This document shows, piece after piece, positions 14,882-19,926 of a DNA stretch of 19,926 nt. The notes below the pieces were generated by a model. It searched no databases. It worked only from the letters and a program-made list of their open reading frames with translations, and had not been told where the DNA came from. The position numbers and the translations under genes are program-made. Origin of the DNA: JBIKVP01 sp044356745. GTDB lineage: Bacteria; Pseudomonadota; Alphaproteobacteria; Rhizobiales; Beijerinckiaceae. Location of the stretch: positions 1-19,926 of the forward strand of contig JBIKVP010000034.1 in the NCBI GenBank assembly GCA_044356745.1, written 5' to 3'. Numbering within the stretch: the first letter of the stretch is position 1; every line of letters begins with the position of its first letter.

Positions 14882-15201
14882 GTCTTGTCACCTAAGCGTT
14901 ATCAGCAATTTCGTTGTGTACGCAGCGTTGGCATAAAAAGTTCAACCTTAAAACGGCTCACTGTGTAACACTATGACCTTTGCCGCATTGCGGCTTAATT
15001 CGCAAGCCCTCAACAAGTCGGAATTGCATGTTTTTCTTGAAACAAATCGCACTTTCACATTCGCATATCATCCACAGCACCATACAAAACGCCCTTGTAT
15101 GCCCGAGGCACTATGAAACATATTGACGTTTCGTTAAGATTGCCGCTTGGTGATCTCACGCATGACCACAGGTAAGCACATTACAACTGGGAAAAATTTT
15201 G
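14882..15201. promoter_or_regulatory. Divergent control region between coxB and the IalB-family gene
   Basis: The 320-bp stretch holds no gene I can support. It must contain the promoters of two divergent units. Symmetric sequences seen are GCCGC-ATT-GCGGC (14982-14994) and TTGCG-N8-CGCAA (14988-15005), which overlap and lie about 100-125 bp before coxB. I found no convincing sigma-70 boxes, FNR-type site or second Irr-type palindrome. The overlapping inverted repeats are the best candidates for a regulator site or RNA hairpin. Confidence 0.4.
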
Positions 15202-15765
15202 ATGACATCTTATGTTCGCGTTAATTCGGCTTCAACATCAAGAGAGCGCATCTTCGGATCGCTTCGCAAAGATTTTTTGATCAAAACATTGATTATCCTT
15301 ACTGTTTTGTCACTGATGACATTCACTGCCCTTGCACAAGGGGCGGTAAAAGCCACGCATGGTGATTGGCAAGTGAGATGTGAAACGCCTGCAGGAGCAA
15401 AAGTTGAACAATGTGCAATGGTTCAAAATGTTGCGGCGGAAGATCGTCCTAATCTCACCCTTCTTGTGATAATGCTTCGTACTGCTGATGGGAAAAGTCG
15501 TTTATTACGTGTTGTTGCACCGCTTGGCGTGCTCCTCCCTGCGGGATTAGGGCTTAAAATTGATCAAACTGATGTGGGGCGTGCAGGATTCGTGCGTTGT
15601 CTTAATTCAGGATGCGTTGCAGAGGTCGTGATGGATGACACACTCATTAACAATCTCAAAAAGGGGCAAAATGCGACATTTATCGTCTTTCAAACTCCTG
15701 AAGAAGGTGTAGGCATTCCTGTGTCACTTAACGGGTTCGGAAAAGCCTTCGAGACATTGAAATAG
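15202..15765 (+). CDS. Invasion-associated locus B (IalB) family protein
   Basis: IalB-family proteins are small secreted or periplasmic proteins of alphaproteobacteria; the founding member in Bartonella aids red-cell invasion, but most homologues are in free-living species and have no known function. From the ATG at 15202 the product has 187 residues. A long positively charged leader is followed by a hydrophobic segment (about 25-44) and a likely signal peptidase site after ALA at 43-45. The mature part has the family features HGDWQVRCE, a second cysteine in VEQCAMVQ, the LLRVVAPLGVLLPAGLGLKID block and a CLNSGC pair, giving four cysteines for two possible disulfides. An in-frame TTG at 15199 is less likely. 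Confidence 0.85.
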   Translation: MTSYVRVNSASTSRERIFGSLRKDFLIKTLIILTVLSLMTFTALAQGAVKATHGDWQVRCETPAGAKVEQCAMVQNVAAEDRPNLTLLVIMLRTADGKSRLLRVVAPLGVLLPAGLGLKIDQTDVGRAGFVRCLNSGCVAEVVMDDTLINNLKKGQNATFIVFQTPEEGVGIPVSLNGFGKAFETLK

Positions 15766-15834
15766 CGAATCGGTTATACAGTTGATTGTCATGAGATCAG
15801 TTTTTTCGATCCATTTTCTGAAAGTTTTTTAAAG

Positions 15835-16458
15835 ATGCGCATTGGTTCCTTTATATCATTAATAGCTCTTACGACTGTTCTCGGTACTACTCTGGCAGGC
15901 TGCATATCATCTCCATTTGGGAGTTCCAGCTCTGGTGCCGCATCAACACCTTCAGCAGAGAGCGGCGGAAATGTGCTTTCAAATCTGTTTTTTTATGGAG
16001 GAACAACGGTTCCACCCGCTGCAAAAAATAGTGATGAGCAAGAATTAGAATGCCCTACAGTCGATATTTCTGATGGTGGTGCGGCTTTGCGTTTAGGGGG
16101 CGCTGAATCAGCGAGTGTCCGTCAACAGATTACGCTTAATCAGATTGCGCGTGAGTGTAGCGCGAACGGCAATATCCTCAATGTAAAAGTTGGTGCACAA
16201 GGTCTTGTGCTTTTAGGCCCATCAGGAAGTGCTGGCACAACAGGGATTAATGTGAAATTTGTGGCGCGCCGTGGTGATACGATTGTAAGTAGTAGCGTGC
16301 AGCGCGTGAATGTGACGATTCCCTCTGGGCAAACCCAAGCCGCATTCACCGTGATTGCACAGGATCTTAAAATTCCTGCGCCTACTGATAATGTGAAAAT
16401 TGAAGTTGGACTCGATTCAGGTGGTGGTAGTGCCCCTGCAAAACGCAAAAGGCGTTAA
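15835..16458 (+). CDS. Putative lipoprotein of unknown function
   Basis: The 207-residue protein begins with a lipoprotein signal peptide: MRIGSF, a hydrophobic core, and the lipobox TLAGC with the acylated cysteine at residue 23. A Ser/Gly/Ala-rich linker follows (about 25-46), then a domain with ECPTVDISDGGAALRLGG, LNQIARECSANGNIL and VKVGAQGLVLLGPSG. The end is very basic (KRKRR). The domain looks like predicted beta structure. I recall similar unnamed lipoproteins in rhizobial genomes but know no function. It lies 69 bp after the IalB-family gene on the same strand and 54 bp before UDP-glucose dehydrogenase; all three could share a transcript. Confidence 0.8.
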   Translation: MRIGSFISLIALTTVLGTTLAGCISSPFGSSSSGAASTPSAESGGNVLSNLFFYGGTTVPPAAKNSDEQELECPTVDISDGGAALRLGGAESASVRQQITLNQIARECSANGNILNVKVGAQGLVLLGPSGSAGTTGINVKFVARRGDTIVSSSVQRVNVTIPSGQTQAAFTVIAQDLKIPAPTDNVKIEVGLDSGGGSAPAKRKRR

Positions 16459-16512
16459 ATTTAATTCATGTTTCACATGATGAAACATTGATAACCTATT
16501 GAAAGTAAATAT

Positions 16513-17817
16513 ATGCGTATTACAATGATCGGTACAGGCTATGTCGGCCTTGTTTCGGGTGCATGTTTTGCAGATTTTGGCCATACGGTCACATGCGTTG
16601 ACAAGGATGTACTTAAAATTGAAGCTCTGCATCGCGGAGAGATTCCGATTTATGAGCCGGGTCTTCAAGAGTTAGTCGCAAAAAATGTGCGTGAAGGACG
16701 ATTGTTTTTTACGACTGATCTTACCGAGCCTGTGCGTCAGGCAGAAGCTGTGTTTATCGGTGTTGGCACACCTTCTCGACGCGGGGATGGTCATGCCGAT
16801 TTATCGTATGTCTATGCGGCTGCCAAAGAAATTGCTGAAAATATAGAGGGTTATACGGTTGTCGTCACCAAATCGACGGTTCCCGTTGGCACGGGCGATG
16901 AGGTTGAGCGCATCATTTTAGAAGCGCGTCCTGATGCTAATGTGGCTGTGGTTTCTAACCCAGAATTCTTACGTGAGGGAGCAGCGATTGATGATTTCAA
17001 GCGCCCTGATCGTATTGTGATTGGCACAGATGATGCGCGTGCGCGGGATGTGATGACAGAAGTATATCGCCCACTTTATCTCAATCAGGCTCCTCTCGTG
17101 ATGACAGGGCGACGCACTGCTGAGCTAATAAAATACGCCGCAAATGCTTTTCTCGCGACAAAAATTACGTTTATCAATGAGATGGCTGATTTGTGTGAAA
17201 AAGTTGGTGCGAATGTGCAGGAAGTGGCGCGTGGAATTGGCCTTGATAATCGCATCGGCGCAAAATTCCTTCATGCCGGCCCTGGTTATGGCGGCTCATG
17301 CTTTCCAAAAGATACACTTGCGCTGATTAAAACAGCACAGGATTATGAAAGTCCCATCCAACTTGTTGAGAGTGTGGTTAAGGTCAATGATCTGCGTAAG
17401 CGTGCGATGGGTCGGCGCGTGATACATGCTCTTGATGGGAATGGGCGCGGTAAAACAATTGCGGTTTTGGGGCTGACATTCAAGCCAAATACAGACGACA
17501 TGCGCGATGCCCCTTCCCTTGCCATTATTCAAACATTGCAGGATGCAGGTGTGAATGTCCGCGCTTATGATCCTGAAGGCATGGAGGCTGCTAAAACAGT
17601 TTTGAATAATGTGACGTTTTCAGAGAATGCGTATGCGTGCTGTGATGGGGCTGACGCGGTTGTGATTGTGACCGAATGGAATGCGTTTCGCGCCCTTGAT
17701 CTGGATCGCATCAAAACATTGCTTAAACAGCCGATTATGATCGATTTACGCAACATCTATCGCCCTGAAGATATGCATAAACGCGGTTTTATTTATACGA
17801 GTGTTGGTAGAGGTTAA
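16513..17817 (+). CDS. ugd: UDP-glucose 6-dehydrogenase
   Basis: This enzyme oxidises UDP-glucose to UDP-glucuronate with two NAD+, supplying precursors for surface polysaccharide in the cytosol. The 434-residue protein has the usual length. It shows the Rossmann motif GTGYVG (residues 7-12), VSNPEFLREGAAIDDF, LIKYAANAFLATKITFINE, and the catalytic cysteine Cys263 in GPGYGGSCFPKD. The C-terminal nucleotide-sugar domain contains LGLTFKPNTDDMRDAPS. The ATG at 16513 (MRITMIGTGYVG) is clear. No other polysaccharide genes are in the window, so the end product cannot be named. Confidence 0.95.
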   Translation: MRITMIGTGYVGLVSGACFADFGHTVTCVDKDVLKIEALHRGEIPIYEPGLQELVAKNVREGRLFFTTDLTEPVRQAEAVFIGVGTPSRRGDGHADLSYVYAAAKEIAENIEGYTVVVTKSTVPVGTGDEVERIILEARPDANVAVVSNPEFLREGAAIDDFKRPDRIVIGTDDARARDVMTEVYRPLYLNQAPLVMTGRRTAELIKYAANAFLATKITFINEMADLCEKVGANVQEVARGIGLDNRIGAKFLHAGPGYGGSCFPKDTLALIKTAQDYESPIQLVESVVKVNDLRKRAMGRRVIHALDGNGRGKTIAVLGLTFKPNTDDMRDAPSLAIIQTLQDAGVNVRAYDPEGMEAAKTVLNNVTFSENAYACCDGADAVVIVTEWNAFRALDLDRIKTLLKQPIMIDLRNIYRPEDMHKRGFIYTSVGRG

Positions 17818-17842
17818 ATTATAGTAGCATTATTTATGGGTT

Positions 17843-17869
17843 ATACCCGCGCTTGATGCAGGTATTTTG
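17843..17869 (+). terminator. Weak hairpin with T-rich tail after ugd
   Basis: ATACC (17843-17847) and GGTAT (17861-17865) pair, with an inner GC/GC pairing after one mismatch, followed by TTTGATTT. It lies 25 bp after the ugd stop codon in the gap between convergent genes, and is the best terminator candidate there. Confidence 0.4.
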
Positions 17870-17954
17870 ATTTATAAATGCAACATTCTCATGTATCGAA
17901 ATTACCACCACAAGCCCGATGATGACAGCTCAAGTGTTTAATCGCATCAGCTGC

Positions 17955-19397
17955 TCAGCGCACCAACACGTTGCGGAATTGCCAAGGATCAGACGTGTCA
18001 ATATCCTCAGGAAACAGACCTGGACGGTTTGTTAGAGGCGTCCAATCGGTATAGACTCCAACAACAGGGCCGAGGTAAGGCATCTGCACCTCTAAGCAAC
18101 GCTTGTAATCCATTTCATCTGCTTCAACGATGCCTTTTTCAGGATTCTCAAGGGCCCAAACCATACCCGCGAGAACAGCTGATGTGACCTGCAAACCCGT
18201 TGCATTTTGATAGGGAGCGATACGACGAGTTTCTTCAACGGAAAGCTGTGACCCATACCAATAAGCGTTTTTACCATGGCCATAAAGCAGCACACCAAGC
18301 TCATCAATTCCATCGGCAATCTCGCTTTCCGTGAGAATGTGATGTTCATCTTGCATTTTGCCGGCCTGTCCAAACATTTCATGAAGTGAAAGCACCGCAT
18401 CATTGCAAGGGTGATAGGCGTAATGACACGTTGGGCGATAAACCGCTTTGCCACTTTGATCGCGCAACGTGTAATAATCGGCGATGGAAATGGATTCATT
18501 ATGCGTGACAAGAAAGCCGTATTGCGCTTGTGCGGTCGGTGTCCATGAGCGTACGCGTGTATTCGCTCCCGGTTGAAGCAGATAAATACCTGCACCGCAT
18601 CCGCTCGTATGCTTATGAGCATTATCGGGCATCCATGTTTCATGCGTGCCAAACCCTAATTCAGCAGGCTGCATTCCTTCAGATAAAAAGCCTTCAACCG
18701 ACCATGTATTGACGAAAACACCTTGCGGCTTAGGATGCTTAGCGCGCTGCGTGTCTCGCTCAGCGATGTGAACACCCTTCACACCAACGCGTTGCATTAA
18801 AGCACCCCACTCGGCTTGCGTTGACGGCTCATCAAAACTTATTTTCAAATCACGCGCGACATTGACAAGCGCTTGTTTAACAAACCACGACACCATCCCT
18901 GGATTAGCGCCACAGCAAGAAACCGCAGTTGTTCCACCCGGATTATTGCGTCGCGCCTCAAGCACGGTTTCACGCAAAGCATAGTTGGTGCGTGCAGCAT
19001 TATCTTTGCTGGAATCAAAATAGAACCCAACCCATGGCTCAACGACCGTATCAATGTAAAGCACGCCTAATTCGCGGCATAACTCCATAATGGCAAGCGA
19101 AGACGTATCCACCGAGAGGTTGACGCAAAAGCCCTGCCCCTGCCCTTTTGTAAGGAGCGGCGTAAGAAGCGCGCGATAATTCTCTTTCGTCACAGCAGCT
19201 TGTACATATTGAATGCCACGTTCATCAAGCAATGCACGATCCGAATCATTTGGATCAATCACGACAAAGCGTTCACGATCAAATGTGAAGTGACGCTCAA
19301 TCAGGGGTAACGTACCCTTTCCGATTGAACCAAAACCGATCATAACAATCGAACCAGAAATAGCGGCGTGAACAGGATAAGTGCTCGATGAAGACAT
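17955..19397 (-). CDS. hss: Homospermidine synthase
   Basis: Homospermidine synthase (EC 2.5.1.44) makes sym-homospermidine from putrescine in an NAD-dependent reaction without free intermediates. This polyamine is typical of many Rhizobiales and some other proteobacteria. The 480-residue protein fits the family length (about 477 for the Blastochloris enzyme, from memory). It has the N-terminal NAD-binding motif GFGSIGKGTLPLIERHF, then NLSVDTSSLAIMELC, DTVVEPWVGFYFD and CCGANPGMVSWFVKQAL, and a C-terminal saccharopine-dehydrogenase-like domain ending with PYLGPVVGVYTDWTPL. The ATG at 19397 has a GGAG about 9 bases upstream. It is a single-gene unit convergent with ugd. Confidence 0.93.
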   Translation of the reverse strand: MSSSSTYPVHAAISGSIVMIGFGSIGKGTLPLIERHFTFDRERFVVIDPNDSDRALLDERGIQYVQAAVTKENYRALLTPLLTKGQGQGFCVNLSVDTSSLAIMELCRELGVLYIDTVVEPWVGFYFDSSKDNAARTNYALRETVLEARRNNPGGTTAVSCCGANPGMVSWFVKQALVNVARDLKISFDEPSTQAEWGALMQRVGVKGVHIAERDTQRAKHPKPQGVFVNTWSVEGFLSEGMQPAELGFGTHETWMPDNAHKHTSGCGAGIYLLQPGANTRVRSWTPTAQAQYGFLVTHNESISIADYYTLRDQSGKAVYRPTCHYAYHPCNDAVLSLHEMFGQAGKMQDEHHILTESEIADGIDELGVLLYGHGKNAYWYGSQLSVEETRRIAPYQNATGLQVTSAVLAGMVWALENPEKGIVEADEMDYKRCLEVQMPYLGPVVGVYTDWTPLTNRPGLFPEDIDTSDPWQFRNVLVR

Positions 19398-19440
19398 GAT
19401 AGCAAACTCCGAAAAACGCTGTAAGTAAATGTTGTATCAG

Positions 19441-19469
19441 CATTTATGCGGTTATGACCTTTGGGTCAA
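19441..19469 (-). promoter_or_regulatory. Candidate promoter and operator of homospermidine synthase
   Basis: On the minus strand TTGACC (19469-19464) could be a -35 box, with TAAATG (19446-19441) 17 bp further on as a weak -10. The -35 box overlaps a palindrome, TGACC-N4-GGTCA (19455-19468), that could bind a repressor. The ATG is 43 bp downstream of the -10. Sequence support is modest. Confidence 0.4.
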
Positions 19470-19522
19470 ATATCATTTTCACCCACACGTGAAAGAGTAT
19501 TAGCCAAGGCGCTCAAAGGGGC

Positions 19523-19551
19523 TTGCATTCACAAATAATGTGAGGCATACA
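19523..19551 (+). promoter_or_regulatory. Candidate promoter of tRNA-Gly
   Basis: TTGCAT (19523-19528) and CATACA (19546-19551) are spaced by 17 bp and end 39 bp before the tRNA. The spacer holds the inverted repeat TCACA-N5-TGTGA (19529-19543). The -10 match is poor. Confidence 0.3.
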
Positions 19552-19590
19552 GTCGCAACATGATACGTTTATGACGTTAGCATGATGGAT

Positions 19591-19665
19591 GCGGGTGTAG
19601 CTCAGGGGTAGAGCACAACCTTGCCAAGGTTGGGGTCGAGGGTTCGAATCCCTTCGCCCGCTCCA
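19591..19665 (+). tRNA. tRNA-Gly (anticodon GCC)
   Basis: The sequence folds as a standard cloverleaf. The acceptor stem is GCGGGTG with CGCCCGC (one G-T pair), and the D-arm GCTC...GAGC. The anticodon stem is CAACC with GGTTG around the loop TTGCCAA, so the anticodon is GCC. The T-arm has the stem GAGGG with CCCTT and the loop TTCGAAT. Discriminator T is followed by an encoded CCA at 19663-19665. It reads glycine GGC (and GGU) codons. Confidence 0.97.
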
Positions 19666-19690
19666 ATTATTTCAATGAATTGAAACAATT
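19665..19690 (+). other. Stem-loop directly after the tRNA
   Basis: AATTATTTCAA (19665-19675) and TTGAAACAATT (19680-19690) are inverted with one mismatch around TGAA. It starts at the last base of the CCA. It may assist 3' processing or termination of the tRNA transcript. Confidence 0.35.
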
Positions 19691-19753
19691 ATAGCGAAGG
19701 TTTTAAAACCCTCTCAGTTTTCGTTTGACGGCTTTTGTAAGCAAAAGCGTATT

Positions 19754-19780
19754 GGAGTTTCGAATCCCTTCCCCGCTCCA
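19754..19780 (+). pseudogene. Duplicate of the tRNA-Gly 3' end (attachment-site or tRNA remnant)
   Basis: Positions 19759-19780 repeat the 3' end of the tRNA (19643-19665) with one base deleted: TTCGAATCCCTTC, then CCCGCTCCA in place of GCCCGCTCCA. The copy includes the T-loop, acceptor strand and CCA, and is followed by a run of eight T. Nothing before it can complete a tRNA. Such 3'-end duplications are left by site-specific integration into tRNA genes or by decay of a tandem tRNA copy. No integrase gene is visible in the window. Confidence 0.7.
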
Positions 19781-19926
19781 GATTTTTTTTATTTAGTGCA
19801 AAATCAATCTGCCAAAAATTGTATCTTATACCCCTCACATTTGAAGAGTTGGTGTCTGAAGTATTTTGAAGTTATCGGATAGGCGGTCAACCCATAATCG
19901 TGCTTTTTGCGGAAAAGTGGTATTCA
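19781..19926. other. Non-coding tail of the window
   Basis: This stretch holds a T-run (19783-19790), a copy of the two-block motif at 19826-19852, and an end segment with GCGGAAAAGTGG that resembles, from memory, fragments of rhizobial intergenic repeats. No gene was seen. Confidence 0.4.

Noticed and set aside
16469..16487. parS-like sequence before ugd
   Set aside because: TGTTTCACATGA resembles the left part of the ParB site, but the right half is shifted by three extra bases (TGAAACA), which would disrupt ParB spacing; best seen as a simple inverted repeat.
1..19926. CRISPR array, toxin-antitoxin pair or transposase
   Set aside because: No regularly spaced direct repeats, no paired small genes with toxin features, and no transposase motifs were found in any frame inspected.

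Overview
The window looks like a chromosomal segment of an alphaproteobacterium, most probably a Rhizobiales (Hyphomicrobiales) relative with a modest G+C content (about 45-50% in the genes sampled by eye). The reasons are a Bradyrhizobium-like coxB-coxA-ctaB-coxF-ctaG-coxC gene order, an Irr-box (iron control element) in front of the suf operon, an IalB-family protein, a saccharopine-dehydrogenase-type homospermidine synthase, and palindromic intergenic repeats of kinds common in alphaproteobacteria. This assignment is inference; no rRNA gene is present.

Layout. Positions 1-58 hold the start of an unidentified minus-strand gene. From 6944 down to 244 runs a minus-strand iron-sulfur cluster assembly operon: nifS/iscS-like cysteine desulfurase, sufB, an AT-rich 154-codon orphan gene, sufC, sufD and sufS. 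A 21-bp palindrome with perfect 9-bp arms (7015-7035) overlaps the likely -10 box of this operon and matches the Irr-box pattern. Palindromic repeats sit in the nifS-sufB gap, in the sufC-sufD gap, and (a fragment) just after sufS. Divergent from the operon are an alpha/beta hydrolase and an Old Yellow Enzyme family reductase. A [2Fe-2S] ferredoxin follows on the minus strand.

From 14881 down to 9496 is a complete aa3-type cytochrome c oxidase operon: subunits II, I and III, heme O synthase, the Cox11 copper chaperone and a CoxF-like small membrane protein. A perfect hairpin lies between coxA and ctaB. The subunit II CuA motif reads CSRLC rather than the usual CSELC. Divergent from it are an IalB-family secreted protein, a putative lipoprotein and UDP-glucose 6-dehydrogenase. 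Homospermidine synthase follows on the minus strand, then tRNA-Gly(GCC) on the plus strand. Behind the tRNA is a 22-nt imperfect copy of its own 3' end, which looks like an attachment-site or pseudo-tRNA remnant.

How the genes fit together. The iron-sulfur operon, the ferredoxin and the oxidase operon are all parts of aerobic iron-dependent respiration. The suf operon carries the visible iron-responsive control site. No clear anti-phage, CRISPR or transposase system is present. The least explained items are the orphan gene inside the suf operon, the two-block motif shared by the two ends of the window, the tRNA 3'-end duplication, and the CuA substitution.
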